Source: Bacillota bacterium
GTDB taxonomy: Bacteria > Bacillota > Clostridia > Lachnospirales > Lachnospiraceae
DNA: 64,000 nucleotides
Assembly (NCBI GenBank): GCA_023395555.1
Contig: JAEWYQ010000025.1
Span: forward strand, 62,001 to 126,000
Direction: 5' to 3'
Below are positions 8,551 through 18,143 of the stretch, piece after piece. The translations under genes and the position numbers were made by a program. The notes beneath the pieces are model-generated. The model was not told the origin of the DNA. It worked only from the letters and a program-made list of their open reading frames with translations, and did not search any database. Every line of letters starts with the position of its first letter. Within the stretch, counting starts at the first letter, position 1.

Positions 8551-9633
8551 ATGAATTATGACATGCTGGAGAAAGTAATCTGTGATACCATCAAGGAAGA
8601 GCAGATCAAGCTTGGATATGAAAAGGAAACGATCCGTCTGTATTACCCGATGAGGTCGTTGGCCAATATTCTGGAAGAAGATCTGAAGGAATATGCCGGA
8701 ATGGACGAAGCGCTGGAGCAGTTTGCCCTTAGGACTGCGGATAAGCTGGGCCGTTTGAAGATAAGCCATAATGGAGATCGTTATTGTATCTTGATACCGC
8801 CTGCGGGAGCGGCATATGTCCATGAGAATTATGGAGATAATCCATTCCTGTCCGCGTTCATTGATATAATAAGAAGGAATGACTGTACCCTGGAGCAGAT
8901 CATGGAAGTCTTCTATTCCTTTTCCAGTGAAGTGGAATGTGAGAGGAGCGCTACGGATGAATTTGATTATGTGATTTATTTCCGGGATAATGCGGCGGAT
9001 GATTACCGTTATTGTATTAAATTTGATTATGGGCATACTGTTTATCACCGTTTTACTCCGGTAGATTTTGAGAATCTCATGGAAGAGGTCTCGAAGGAAG
9101 CTTCCGGGGAAGCCGCAGAGGATGTACCGGAAGCCGGAGAGGCAGAGGCGGAGGAGCCTTCGGAGGAAGAGGAGGAAGAGGAGGAGGTCGACGCTGCGAA
9201 AGAGGGGAGATACCAGAAGCTGGTGAGGTTAAAGGATGCGATCCGCTGTATGACCACCTGTGATGAGAAGCTGGAAATGTATAAAAAGGCTGCAAAGCAG
9301 TTCAAAGTCATGGGTGATTATAAGGAATCCGGAGCATTTGCCGAAGAGTGCAGGCTTCTGATCAAGGAGACCAGAAAGAAGCTCAAGAAGAAAATATACA
9401 AGGCCGCCCTGGACAAAAAGGAATCAGCTAAAAAGGCTGAGGATTACAAGGCAGCGGCGGCGGAATTCCGTAAGCTCAGCGGTTATAAGGATGCGGATGA
9501 TCTGGCAATGGAGTGCGACACCTTGAGCAGCCGTATGGAAAACAGGATGGTAAAAGGGCGTCTGCTTCGCATGGGGCTGACGGTGGTTGCGGCAGCGGTA
9601 GTATTGTATCTGATGGTCAGCCGGATCATTTGA
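8551..9633 (+). CDS. DUF3877-like protein with acidic linker and C-terminal anchor (360 aa)
   Basis: The N-terminal 170 residues (IKEEQIKLGYEKETIRLYYP and onward) resemble, from memory, the DUF3877 family of Lachnospiraceae; function unknown. A Glu/Ala-rich linker follows (residues about 180-215, including an eight-Glu run), then a lysine-rich helical region with two copies of a short repeat (QFKVMGDYKESGAFAEEC and EFRKLSGYKDADDLAMEC) of the Sel1/TPR-like type. It ends in a single hydrophobic helix (GLTVVAAAVVLYLMV), so it is probably tail-anchored with the bulk in the cytoplasm. Neighbours are mostly uncharacterised and give no pathway. Confidence 0.8.
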   Translation: MNYDMLEKVICDTIKEEQIKLGYEKETIRLYYPMRSLANILEEDLKEYAGMDEALEQFALRTADKLGRLKISHNGDRYCILIPPAGAAYVHENYGDNPFLSAFIDIIRRNDCTLEQIMEVFYSFSSEVECERSATDEFDYVIYFRDNAADDYRYCIKFDYGHTVYHRFTPVDFENLMEEVSKEASGEAAEDVPEAGEAEAEEPSEEEEEEEEVDAAKEGRYQKLVRLKDAIRCMTTCDEKLEMYKKAAKQFKVMGDYKESGAFAEECRLLIKETRKKLKKKIYKAALDKKESAKKAEDYKAAAAEFRKLSGYKDADDLAMECDTLSSRMENRMVKGRLLRMGLTVVAAAVVLYLMVSRII

Positions 9634-9680
9634 AAGGGGTAAGTAAGCTTGCGGTCTATTCCTCCCATAAGGTAATTAGA

Positions 9681-10691
9681 CTATTGGTTATCTGTTACGT
9701 ATACGGTGCATCGGACCTTGGTACCGTCTTCGCTGGCGTAGACATAGGCCCGGCCCTTTTTCCAGGCAGTAATTTGGCCATTCTGGTCTACGGTGACAAC
9801 ATTCTCATTGCTGCTGCTCCAGGTAACGGGATTTCCCGAGGAGACCCGGGCGCTTAAGGATGCCGCGGCATTGACCTTTAGATTCAATTCGCTTTTACTC
9901 AGCTCAATTGCGGGAGATGAGACGGTTACCTCACAGCTGTGGGATACCCCGTCTACGGTGGCAGTAATTGTGGCGGTGCCATGCTTTATTGCCGTAATGG
10001 TTCCTGATTCATCTACGACAGCAACGCTTTTTCGATTGGTCTTCCATTTGGGAGCGACTCCGGAAGACACGGAGGCTGTCAGCCTGGAGGTCTGACCCCG
10101 GAACAGCTTTACCTTTGTCTGACTCAGCTTTACCGTTGGAAGCTTTACCTTGACCAGACAGGTCTGGGAGCTTTTGTCGGCCGAGGCGGTGATCAGCGTT
10201 TCTCCCGGCTTTATGCCGGTGATTTTACCGTTTTCGTCAATAATGGCGACACTCTTTTTGCTGCTTTTCCAGGTGATGGGGGTTTTTGTTGAGGACTTGG
10301 CCGTGAGCTGATGAACAGCGTTCCGTTCCAGAGAGACGGAGGCCTCACTGATTGTGATGGTTGTTTTCTGCACCGTGACATGGCAGGATGCTTCACCGCC
10401 TTTGATTTTGGCCGTGATGGTTGCCGTGCCCGCTTTCTTGGCGGTGATTTTACCATAGGTATTAACCGAGGCGATGGCGGAGGAGCTGCTCTTCCAGGCA
10501 GGCATTGTGCCGTTGGTAGTGATGGCGATTAGCTGGAGCTCATCACCGATGCTCATGGTTGCTTTATACTTGGAGAGTATTACAAATTGAATGGAATTTG
10601 CCTTGGCATGGACCGGCGGATGAAGAGCAGATACCGGGAGCAGGGCGGTGCAAATCAGGATTGACAATAAGAATTTTTTTAAATGTAACAT
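9681..10691 (-). CDS. Secreted protein with four bacterial Ig-like (Big_2) domains (336 aa)
   Basis: A signal peptide (LLSILICTALLPVSALHPPVHA) is followed by four Big_2-type repeats of about 75 residues, each with the pattern W-K/S-S-S/N ... V-x-x-x-G-x-I-T-A ... G-x-A-x-I-T-A (for example WKSSSSAIASVNTYGKITA). No anchor, LPXTG or enzymatic domain is present, so it is probably a secreted or loosely attached surface adhesin or structural protein. It converges with the DUF3877-like gene and is divergent from the rhomboid gene. Ligand unknown. Confidence 0.88.
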   Translation of the reverse strand: MLHLKKFLLSILICTALLPVSALHPPVHAKANSIQFVILSKYKATMSIGDELQLIAITTNGTMPAWKSSSSAIASVNTYGKITAKKAGTATITAKIKGGEASCHVTVQKTTITISEASVSLERNAVHQLTAKSSTKTPITWKSSKKSVAIIDENGKITGIKPGETLITASADKSSQTCLVKVKLPTVKLSQTKVKLFRGQTSRLTASVSSGVAPKWKTNRKSVAVVDESGTITAIKHGTATITATVDGVSHSCEVTVSSPAIELSKSELNLKVNAAASLSARVSSGNPVTWSSSNENVVTVDQNGQITAWKKGRAYVYASEDGTKVRCTVYVTDNQ

Positions 10692-10823
10692 AGGATCCTC
10701 CCTTTCTTGGATGGGAGGAATAGATCATATAGAAACAAGCTTACCCTTATTCTACCATATGGATTGGGAAAGGAATATTGGCAGAACAGATAAAAATCGG
10801 GCAGAAATTGGAGGAATTGAACA

Positions 10824-11411
10824 ATGAAGAAAATTGATGCAAATAAATCCTTTGGAATATTCCAATATAACGCACCGGTGACACTGTCCTTTGTTCTCCT
10901 GTCCTTTCTCGTGCTGATGCTGGGGCATCTCACCCGGAATGCATCCACGACCCTGTTGTTCTGCACCTATCCGGCACCGCTGACCAATCCCCTGACCTAT
11001 GTCCGGCTTCTGGGCCATGTGCTGGGGCATGCGGATTGGAAGCATTATTCCGGCAATATGGTGCTGTTCCTGGTGCTGGGGCCTCTGCTGGAAGAGAAGT
11101 ACGGCTCCGGAACTCTTCTTAAAATGTTTGCCTTTACTGCACTGATCTCCGGGTTGATTTACATGATTTTCTTTCCCCAGAACGCTCTCCTTGGCGCCAG
11201 CGGCATCGTATTTATGATGATCGTGCTGTCCTCGGTGGCGGGAATGCAAAACGGCAAGATTCCCATCACCCTTATTCTTGTGATTATCATCTATCTGGGC
11301 AGGGAAATAACAGACAGCCTGGGGTCAACCGACACCATAGCCCATGTGGCACATGTTACAGGAGGTTTGTGCGGCGCTGTGTTTGGAATGCTCCTGGTTA
11401 AGAAGCATTAA
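10824..11411 (+). CDS. Rhomboid-family intramembrane serine protease (195 aa)
   Basis: Membrane protein with about six hydrophobic segments. The catalytic serine is in GASG (Ser126) and the histidine in HVAHVTGG (His177), the rhomboid dyad; an H-x-x-x-N-like segment (HYSGNMV) in the second helix fits the oxyanion region. Rhomboids cut transmembrane helices of other proteins. The start has a GAGG site. Possible substrates cannot be told from the neighbours, though single-pass or tail-anchored proteins are encoded nearby. Confidence 0.9.
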   Translation: MKKIDANKSFGIFQYNAPVTLSFVLLSFLVLMLGHLTRNASTTLLFCTYPAPLTNPLTYVRLLGHVLGHADWKHYSGNMVLFLVLGPLLEEKYGSGTLLKMFAFTALISGLIYMIFFPQNALLGASGIVFMMIVLSSVAGMQNGKIPITLILVIIIYLGREITDSLGSTDTIAHVAHVTGGLCGAVFGMLLVKKH

Positions 11412-11475
11412 CCCCGTATTTATTAAAATTCTATGATTTTATTGCGGATTCACTTCACTATTTTGAAAACAATGT

Positions 11476-11481
11476 TATAAT
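11476..11481 (+). promoter_or_regulatory. Extended -10 promoter before the DUF5685 gene
   Basis: TGTTATAAT gives an extended -10 (TGn before TATAAT at 11476-11481); the -35 is poor. A start of transcription near 11488 would lie downstream of the ATG at 11480 and supports the later start at 11534. Confidence 0.5.
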
Positions 11482-11533
11482 GTCCAAGATGAGCAGATTA
11501 GTCCGTGACAGACCTTCCAGAAGAGGAGCAGAT

Positions 11534-12364
11534 ATGTTTGGTTACGTCAATGTATATAAACCGGAATTGAAGATGAAGGATTTTTATAAATATAAAGCGT
11601 ACTATTGCGGTTTATGTAAGACGCTGAAGGACAATTACGGACGTTTCGGCCAGATGACCCTCTCCTATGACATGACCTTTCTCATCCTGCTGCTTACCTC
11701 ACTGTATGAATGTGAGACGGTACATTTGCAGGGCAGATGTATGGCACACCCCATGAAAAAGCACGATTCCCTGGTGAATGAAATAACCGAATATGTGGCG
11801 GCCATGAACATCGCCCTTACGTATCATCATCTGCGGGATGACTGGAAGGATGAGAAGAATCCGGCGGGTCTGGCCGGAGCCGGAATGTTAAAACGGCACT
11901 ATCGGCGGATTAACCGCAAGTATCCAAGGCAATGCAAGGCGGTTGAAACGAGCCTGGCGGAGCTGGCGCAGTGTGAACAGCGCCGGGAGACCAATATCGA
12001 CCTGGCAGCGCGCTGCTTTGGGGAATTAATGTCAGAGCTCTTTGCCTACCGCCAGGATCAATGGGAAGAGGGACTCCGGACCATCGGTTTTTATCTTGGA
12101 AAGTATATCTACATCCTTGACGCATATGATGATATGGAAAAGGATAAGAAGCATAACAGCTATAACCCGCTGCTTTTGCAACAGGACCGGGAAGAGCTGG
12201 GGGAGGAATGCCGCCGTATTCTGACGATGATGATGGCGGAATGCACCAGGGAATTTGAAAAGCTTCCCTGTCTGCTGGATGTGGATATTCTCCGCAATAT
12301 CTTATACGACGGAGTATGGACGAAATTTGATAAAATTCAAAAGAGAGAGAAACAACCGCAATAG
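11534..12364 (+). CDS. DUF5685 family protein (276 aa)
   Basis: Matches the DUF5685 family of Clostridia by its opening [20 protein letters not shown] and the conserved YYCGLCKTL cysteine motif. An all-helical body carries [12 protein letters not shown] and similar acidic motifs that recall isoprenoid-synthase-like or metal-binding helices, but no function is known. The start at 11534 is chosen because GAGGAG sits seven bases upstream and a promoter lies at 11476. It is followed after 26 bases by a J-domain gene and then a membrane-protein gene; this trio appears to be one operon. Confidence 0.85.
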   Translation: MFGYVNVYKPELKMKDFYKYKAYYCGLCKTLKDNYGRFGQMTLSYDMTFLILLLTSLYECETVHLQGRCMAHPMKKHDSLVNEITEYVAAMNIALTYHHLRDDWKDEKNPAGLAGAGMLKRHYRRINRKYPRQCKAVETSLAELAQCEQRRETNIDLAARCFGELMSELFAYRQDQWEEGLRTIGFYLGKYIYILDAYDDMEKDKKHNSYNPLLLQQDREELGEECRRILTMMMAECTREFEKLPCLLDVDILRNILYDGVWTKFDKIQKREKQPQ

Positions 12365-12390
12365 TTTACAATAAAGGAAGGAACAGAAGC

Positions 12391-13014
12391 ATGATATCGA
12401 ATCCCTATAAAGTACTTGAAGTATCCCCTAATGCGTCAAATGATGAAATAAAGAAAGCATACCGTGAGCTCAGCCGCAAATACCATCCGGATTCCTACGT
12501 GGATAATCCCCTGGCGGGCCTTGCCGAGGAGAAGTTCAAGGAGGTCCAGGAGGCCTATGAGCAGATCATGAAGGAGAGAGAGGGCGGTTATCATTCCGGC
12601 TCCGGTCAGGCTGGTTACGGCTCCTCAAGCTATAGCGGAGGCAGCGATTACGGCGAGCTTGACGCGGTGGTCGGCTATCTGAACGCCCGCCGGTACCGGG
12701 AAGCGCTGCAAATACTGTCCGCGGCGGAACACCGCAATGCGAGATGGTATTATTTCAGCGCCATAGCCAATGTAGGGATCGGAAATAATGTGACCGCACA
12801 TGACCACATCACCCAGGCCATGCGGATGGAGCCCAACAATCAGGAATATGTCAATTTATATAACCAGCTGCAATGGCAGAGCCAGAGATATAACGGAGGC
12901 CGCTACAACAGTCCGGCGAACGGCGGATATGGTACCAGCAACCTCTGTCTCGATCTGTGGTGTGCTGATACCTTGTGCGAATGTATGGGAGGAGATCTGA
13001 TTTCATGCTGCTAA
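12391..13014 (+). CDS. J-domain protein with TPR-like C-terminus (207 aa)
   Basis: Residues 4-66 form a J-domain with the HPD tripeptide at 32-34 (KYHPDSY), which stimulates an Hsp70 ATPase such as DnaK. A Gly/Ser/Tyr-rich linker follows (about 68-90), then a helical TPR-like stretch (about 92-160) and a cysteine-containing tail. It lacks the zinc fingers and substrate-binding domains of DnaJ, so it is a specialised class C J-protein that probably brings Hsp70 to a particular client. Ribosome site AAGGAAGG. Its stop overlaps the start of the membrane-protein gene at 13005. Confidence 0.9.
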   Translation: MISNPYKVLEVSPNASNDEIKKAYRELSRKYHPDSYVDNPLAGLAEEKFKEVQEAYEQIMKEREGGYHSGSGQAGYGSSSYSGGSDYGELDAVVGYLNARRYREALQILSAAEHRNARWYYFSAIANVGIGNNVTAHDHITQAMRMEPNNQEYVNLYNQLQWQSQRYNGGRYNSPANGGYGTSNLCLDLWCADTLCECMGGDLISCC

Positions 13015-13541
13015 ATGCAAAGAAGATGGCGTTCTTAGGTCTGCTGCTTGCGGTAACCGTATTGCTCATCGTATTAAGCGGAGTATTTGAATTTAACACT
13101 CTGTTTCTATTGGGAGCGGCTTCCTTCGGGGTGGGAATAGCGATTCGGGAGAGCAGTATCCGTTATGGCTTCGGTTTTTATCTGGGAGCGATTCTCCTGG
13201 GATTGATTCTGGCCCCCAATAAGCTCTATTGCATTACCTTTGCCGTCATGGGAATGTATCTGGTTGTAGCCGAATATTCCTTTGACCGGCTGACGGGCAT
13301 GAAGCAGAATGTGGACCGCCGGAAGCTGTATTGGCTGATCAAATATATCACTTTCAATATTATGTATCTGCCGCTGTTGATTTTTCTGCCTAAGCTGATC
13401 TATCAAGGGAAGATCAGCTGGGGGATACTCGGACTTCTGCTGATTGCAGGGCAGGCGGCACTGCTGGTATACGATATGGCATACCGGTATTTCCAGAGTA
13501 CTGTCTGGGGCAGAGTAAGAAACAAATTTCTTCAGAAATAA
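13005..13541 (+). CDS. Uncharacterised multi-pass membrane protein (178 aa)
   Basis: About five hydrophobic helices and no recognised enzymatic motif. The start at 13005 is preferred over 12975 because a strong GGGAGGAG site lies ten bases upstream; it overlaps the J-domain gene by ten bases, so translation is coupled. It may be the membrane partner of the J-domain and DUF5685 proteins. It converges with the ABC-2 permease genes. Function unknown. Confidence 0.75.
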   Translation: MLLNAKKMAFLGLLLAVTVLLIVLSGVFEFNTLFLLGAASFGVGIAIRESSIRYGFGFYLGAILLGLILAPNKLYCITFAVMGMYLVVAEYSFDRLTGMKQNVDRRKLYWLIKYITFNIMYLPLLIFLPKLIYQGKISWGILGLLLIAGQAALLVYDMAYRYFQSTVWGRVRNKFLQK

Positions 13542-13588
13542 ATATCTTTAGCAATAAGCTCCTATGGAATGAGCTTCTAAATGTAAAA

Positions 13589-14380
13589 TCAGCTGCCGGT
13601 GCTGGTGTAATGTCGGACCCCAATCCGCCAGACGGTCAGGGAGAGCAGGAGAAATGCCGCTCCGGAGGGCAGGGACAAAAAGCCCAAGGGAAGAGGCTCG
13701 CCCCAGCCGCAGATGACAGAGGCCGGATAATAGCTGATCAGGAGCATTGGCATGAAAAAGGTGAAGAGATTGCGCAGAGGAGCTGGAATATACTCCACGG
13801 GACAGCGGGTGATCTGATAGCTTGCATTGGTGAAGATATAGATCCAGTCCAGGGATTGGACGGTAAAAAAGGAGATTCCAGAGGTGAAGACGAACACCCC
13901 GGCGTAGGTCAGAAGGCCTCCGGCCAGGGCCAGGAGCAGGATGATCCAGTCCAGGAGCTTCAAAACCACCCCCATCTTTGCAAGACACCAGAAGATGGCG
14001 CAGATTCCGCTGACCACCCTGGCAACCCGGTGAATATGGAAGACGCTTGCTGCCACCTGGAGGACCAGGGATCTGGGTCTTAAGAGGATACGGTCAAAGT
14101 TCCCGCTTCTCACCATACTCCAGGGGAAGGAATCAAAGCCGCGTACGAAGGTCTCGGCCAATCCGAAGCTGGTCAGAGCCATGGCGTAGATTAAGAGGAT
14201 GCGCTCCGCAGACCAGGGACCGATGTTGCCGAAGCGGGAGAACATAAAAATCAGGCTGACAGGGTCGGTGATTACGACCAGGAAGACCTGAAGGATCATC
14301 AGCGGCCAGCCCTTATACTGCATACCGGCCAGAAAATTCATCCTGATAAATTTAAAATATAATCGGAGATCGTCAATCAT
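13589..14380 (-). CDS. ABC-2 type permease, second subunit (263 aa)
   Basis: Six-helix membrane protein of the ABC-2 class resembling the COG3694 group (SFGLAETFVRGFDSFPWSMVRSG and RPRSLVLQVAA patterns). These occur as pairs with a COG4587-type permease and a COG4586-type ATPase and are thought to export a small molecule or lipid. It follows the partner permease by 25 bases. No ATPase gene is present on either side, which is unusual. Ribosome site GAAAGGA. Confidence 0.85.
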   Translation of the reverse strand: MIDDLRLYFKFIRMNFLAGMQYKGWPLMILQVFLVVITDPVSLIFMFSRFGNIGPWSAERILLIYAMALTSFGLAETFVRGFDSFPWSMVRSGNFDRILLRPRSLVLQVAASVFHIHRVARVVSGICAIFWCLAKMGVVLKLLDWIILLLALAGGLLTYAGVFVFTSGISFFTVQSLDWIYIFTNASYQITRCPVEYIPAPLRNLFTFFMPMLLISYYPASVICGWGEPLPLGFLSLPSGAAFLLLSLTVWRIGVRHYTSTGS

Positions 14381-14405
14381 GGCATTTCCTTTCTACAGCC
14401 GGTTC

Positions 14406-15263
14406 TCATCCTCCTTGGATGATCAGCCGGTTGATTTTTCGTTTCATAACAGCTTTGCCCATAAGAACGAACAGAAAGCTCCAGAATATCTGCAGGCCCA
14501 GTGCCCAGAGAATTCGTTCCGGAGGGAGGCTGCCCAGATAGAAGCGGACAGGAATATCCAGATATCCGGCAAAGGGCTGGAACAGCAGATAGGGCTGGAG
14601 AGGTTCCGGCCATAGCTGCAGCGGCAGGTAGCTGCCGGATAGAAATCCGGCGGCTAGCATAATCATATAGACGGGACCATTACCCCACCGGATGCTTAAG
14701 CGGATGCTGCATACCAGAGTGCCGTAGGCGCTGCACAGCAGAAAGGCACTGAAGGTGGAGAGCAGGAAGCAAAGGAAGCCGGGAAGGGAAGCAGGCAGGC
14801 CAAGACCATAGGAGCGGGGAACCAGAAGTCCCACGGCCAGAAGGACAGATCCCCTTCCAAGAAGGGGAATCAGCCGGCCGGCAGCCACCTTGGCAAACCA
14901 GTGATGGTACAGCTTAAGCGGCCGGCATAGTTCCAGGGCGACATCACCGCTTTGAATTCTGCTCAGGATTTCGCTGTCCGTATTCATAGGCTGCATGGTA
15001 AAGAGAAACTGGGCGAGCCAGACATAGGTAATCACCTGCCGCAGGCTCAGCCCGGCCAGCAGCCCGGCAGAAGGGTGTTCCCCATGCAGGTAAAAAACGG
15101 AATACACCAGAATCTCCATGGCAATCCAAAAGAGGCTAATGGAGGCTCCGGCAAGAGCGGCGATCCGGTATTGAAGTCCTTCCGCAGCCTTCATCCGAAA
15201 GATGGACAGGTAAGCCCTGAGAGGCGGGCCGAGGGGGGACAGCTTAATTTGCGGCATTTGCAT
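14406..15263 (-). CDS. ABC-2 type permease, first subunit (285 aa)
   Basis: Partner of the permease that follows it, of the COG4587-like class: six hydrophobic segments with the cytoplasmic motif SGDVALELCRPLKLYHHW before the second pair of helices. The start at 15263 is chosen because AGGAGG lies seven bases upstream; the longer frame from 15359 lacks a ribosome site. Upstream lies intergenic sequence instead of the expected ATPase gene. The pair must use an ATPase encoded elsewhere or has lost its partner. Confidence 0.85.
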   Translation of the reverse strand: MQMPQIKLSPLGPPLRAYLSIFRMKAAEGLQYRIAALAGASISLFWIAMEILVYSVFYLHGEHPSAGLLAGLSLRQVITYVWLAQFLFTMQPMNTDSEILSRIQSGDVALELCRPLKLYHHWFAKVAAGRLIPLLGRGSVLLAVGLLVPRSYGLGLPASLPGFLCFLLSTFSAFLLCSAYGTLVCSIRLSIRWGNGPVYMIMLAAGFLSGSYLPLQLWPEPLQPYLLFQPFAGYLDIPVRFYLGSLPPERILWALGLQIFWSFLFVLMGKAVMKRKINRLIIQGG

Positions 15264-15413
15264 AGAATATCCTCCTAAAAGGGTCATTGAAAGGCTACCT
15301 GCCAATTTTACCGGATGGGGGAGCCTTTGTAAAATCAGAAAAAGGCGGCAGGATATCATGGCATCATGGGATATAACCGCGGCTCATTATTTCTCAATTA
15401 ATCTGTTTTTTTC

Positions 15414-15442
15414 TTGACAAACCGGCATTTTGGGGATATGCT
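15414..15442 (+). promoter_or_regulatory. Promoter of a short structured transcript
   Basis: TTGACA (15414-15419), 17-base spacer, TATGCT (15437-15442); a near-consensus sigma-A promoter with no gene start close behind it. Transcription would begin near 15449. Confidence 0.65.
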
Positions 15443-15448
15443 ATAAAT

Positions 15449-15566
15449 AGAATTTGAAGAAAAGATATCAAGGCTTTTCTATTCTGTTATCTTTTTTACG
15501 TTAGCGTATAGGGATAGGGCGTGGAAGATAGGAACGCGGGCATTGAATTTGGTTCAGTGCTTTTTT
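15449..15566 (+). ncRNA. Putative small structured RNA or leader (about 118 nt)
   Basis: Between the promoter at 15414 and an intrinsic terminator (GCATTGAA, loop TTTGG, TTCAGTGC, then six T at 15561-15566) lies sequence with no useful reading frame but two further hairpins: AAAAGATA/TATCTTTT (15460-15495) and GCGT...ACGC near 15520-15538. It does not match riboswitch consensus sequences I know. It could be a free small RNA or an attenuated leader of the surface-protein operon that starts 180 bases downstream. Function unknown. Confidence 0.45.
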
Positions 15567-15590
15567 ATTGTATAAATTTAAGAAAATTCA

Positions 15591-15646
15591 AAAAAGAGGT
15601 CATATCTTTCGGAAAAGTTGCCGATAACAGTTATGGCCTCCTTTTT
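15591..15646 (+). terminator. Second hairpin before the surface-protein operon
   Basis: AAAAAGAGGTCATA pairs with TATGGCCTCCTTTTT over about 14 positions with one mismatch and one wobble; the 3' arm ends in five T. With the terminator at 15540-15566 it makes two successive stop signals upstream of the gene at 15744, which suggests attenuation or insulation. Confidence 0.5.
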
Positions 15647-15743
15647 ATACAGGCTGTTTTGTGTTGACCAAGGTAATATCAAAAGAGGTGGATTGTTACC
15701 AGTCCATATCATACAGTAATGAAGAAAGGTGAAAGGAAGAATT

Positions 15744-18131
15744 ATGCACACAAACAAAACAACGAGCGGTACGCCCTTCGTCTTAAGTTCGTTTCAAAAG
15801 ACGAAAGGCTGCAGAAACCTGGGATTAGCTTTAATTCTTTTCTTGACGGCAGCGGCTGCCTTCCTGCTTCCCCGGTCGGCTCAGGCCTCCGGAAGTATTT
15901 CGATTAAAGAGATTAATTATCAGAACAGTACCATCACGCTGCAGTTAAACAGCGGTGATACGACAGCTTACTTTTCGGATTCCGCCAGAAACACATGGGA
16001 AGAGGTACCGGGAAGCGTCGGCAGCGGCAAGACCATCACCATGGATATTTCGTGGGTGAGCGCGGCCAAGAATTATGTAATGACTTTTAAAGGAGACAAA
16101 TCCGACACGGTTGTATCCGTAACGATACCCAAACAGGCAACTAATTTTAAAACCACCTTTAATAAGGTGAAAGGAACCGTGACCTTCAGCAATATGGGCG
16201 GACGTACCATTGAGTGGCGTAAAAAGGGAAGCACGGCCTGGAAGACGGTGGATACCAATACGATATCCAAAGAGGTGAGTTATCTCTATGCCAACGGCGC
16301 AACGCTTTATTTCCGTCTTGCTCCGGTGAACGGAACCGGCATAACCAATGTAGGCTTCCGCCCCAGTAAGGAAGTTACGATAACAATACCGAAGAAACCT
16401 TCGGCTCCTTCTATCTCCATCAACGGCTCCAGGTTCACGATTGCGGTGAAAAAGGGAATGGCATACCGTATCATGGATGCTGATGTTGCCGTTACGGACT
16501 GGATTAACATCGGCAGGAGTTCCGATCTGCCGCTGAAGAATGTGGCGCCGGAAGTTCTCTATGACACTCCGGCACAAAAGGAAGTGACTCTTCAGTTTAG
16601 AACCAATGCCACCAGTTCGGCGGTTGTTTCCAAGACGGCCACCGTTACGGTACCGGTGCAGGAAGGTCCCCCCGATGCGGACATTTACGGAATTTCTTTA
16701 AATTATACAAGTTCAACCTCTCTGTCCCTTCAGGTCAAAGCGGCCAGCGCAAAAGTGCCCTTTGAATATACGGTAATCCCGGATGGACATGAGCTGAACT
16801 ATCAGACGGCAGTCTGGACGGAGATCAATTCCAGCGCTGCGGTTACGCTGGACAGTACGAAAGCAAAAGCAGGCAGTCATATCTATGTGAGGAAAAAGTC
16901 TGTCGGTACCGCGGGCAGCGAGGAATATGCCCTGGCATCCTCCGAACTGGATGTGACAGGAAGCGGCGGGGTGGAATATCCGGCTTCTCCCACGGCTTCT
17001 GCATTGACCACACTGATTACTACATCGGGAGTATGTAAGAGCAGCAAGGCCTCCAGCTATCTGACCTTCACTCTGTACAGCGCCACTTCCACAACCGTAT
17101 CCTCCCTCAGCTTTGAGGATGCATATGGAATCAATCGGGGAACAGTGGATATTAAGAGTACGGTTGCCAAGAACTCCGCAAGCAGGGACAGCAGGGATCA
17201 GTATATTATTACGACGAAGATTACCTCGACAGAGAAGATGGACAGGGTTACGGAAGAATTATTATATGGGAAGATTACCCTGGCTAACACCGATGTCATC
17301 ACCAGCAGTGCAACAGCAGGAGTGCTCCTGTATCTGTATCCCAACAGCAGGGTGAATAACCCGGCGGACAGCACCGGTAAGGACTACACAACTGATTTTA
17401 AGAGAATATATATGTCCGGAGACGGAAGCGATGCATCCAGCTTCAAATTCCGTTTGGATCTGGGAACCAAATTTGTAATTGATCCCTCCGGAGTTAACAA
17501 GTATACCTCCGAACCCACCGCCATCAGCTACATCAAATTTGACGGTTATACTCTGGTGAAAGGTACGGACTATACCGTAGAAGATGCCTCCTATGTCAAC
17601 GATGAGGATGAAACGGTGCCGGCTGTGACGGTAACGGTCAATGTGGCCAACTTTGAAACATCTTCTCCCATTGATATCACGGATACGGCGGCTCCGCTGG
17701 AGATTTATCTGAACAACAATGAAGTCCTGGATGAAGATGTCCGTATCACCCTGGTTAATACCGCGACGCTGCAGGACGCGCCGATTGCCTGGTCCATTAC
17801 AGAGGGAAGCCTGAAGGAAACCACAACCTCTACGGTAACCAAACCCGATAATACCACCTCAACGGTAACGGAAGAGGTAATTACTTATACACTTGAGCTG
17901 AGCCTGTTCAGCAATTCCTACAGCGTAAGCGTCTCAGATGTGACCTGGGGAGGAACCTCCGTCTTCGGATCGGCTAAGATATCCGGCGGAAAGGCAATCA
18001 TACACCTGTCCAATGCAAAGATTAACAGGCTGACTACTGAGACCACCACGACGAATAATATAGTAATCACTCTGAGTAATGGTTTTGTCATCCGTACCGG
18101 ATGTAAGCTGACAATTCTGAATGCATCCTAG
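15744..18131 (+). CDS. Large secreted surface protein, paralogue 1 (795 aa)
   Basis: Not a named family. It has an N-terminal signal peptide (hydrophobic core LGLALILFLTAAAAFLL, likely cleavage after AQA) and is beta-rich throughout. Residues about 50-420 are homologous to the next gene: shared landmarks are MDISWVSA / MDIAWVSA, FKGD, the RPSxEVTITIP motif, TVTLQFR/EVTLQFR and IYVRKK/VYIRKK. A further C-terminal half (about 430-795) is Thr/Ser-rich and has no counterpart there. No LPXTG, SLH or membrane anchor. Start at 15744 because AGGAAG lies four bases upstream. First gene of an apparent unit with a paralogue, an SLH protein and a MacAB-type exporter. Confidence 0.82.
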   Translation: MHTNKTTSGTPFVLSSFQKTKGCRNLGLALILFLTAAAAFLLPRSAQASGSISIKEINYQNSTITLQLNSGDTTAYFSDSARNTWEEVPGSVGSGKTITMDISWVSAAKNYVMTFKGDKSDTVVSVTIPKQATNFKTTFNKVKGTVTFSNMGGRTIEWRKKGSTAWKTVDTNTISKEVSYLYANGATLYFRLAPVNGTGITNVGFRPSKEVTITIPKKPSAPSISINGSRFTIAVKKGMAYRIMDADVAVTDWINIGRSSDLPLKNVAPEVLYDTPAQKEVTLQFRTNATSSAVVSKTATVTVPVQEGPPDADIYGISLNYTSSTSLSLQVKAASAKVPFEYTVIPDGHELNYQTAVWTEINSSAAVTLDSTKAKAGSHIYVRKKSVGTAGSEEYALASSELDVTGSGGVEYPASPTASALTTLITTSGVCKSSKASSYLTFTLYSATSTTVSSLSFEDAYGINRGTVDIKSTVAKNSASRDSRDQYIITTKITSTEKMDRVTEELLYGKITLANTDVITSSATAGVLLYLYPNSRVNNPADSTGKDYTTDFKRIYMSGDGSDASSFKFRLDLGTKFVIDPSGVNKYTSEPTAISYIKFDGYTLVKGTDYTVEDASYVNDEDETVPAVTVTVNVANFETSSPIDITDTAAPLEIYLNNNEVLDEDVRITLVNTATLQDAPIAWSITEGSLKETTTSTVTKPDNTTSTVTEEVITYTLELSLFSNSYSVSVSDVTWGGTSVFGSAKISGGKAIIHLSNAKINRLTTETTTTNNIVITLSNGFVIRTGCKLTILNAS

Positions 18132-18143
18132 GAGGGAGAACTT

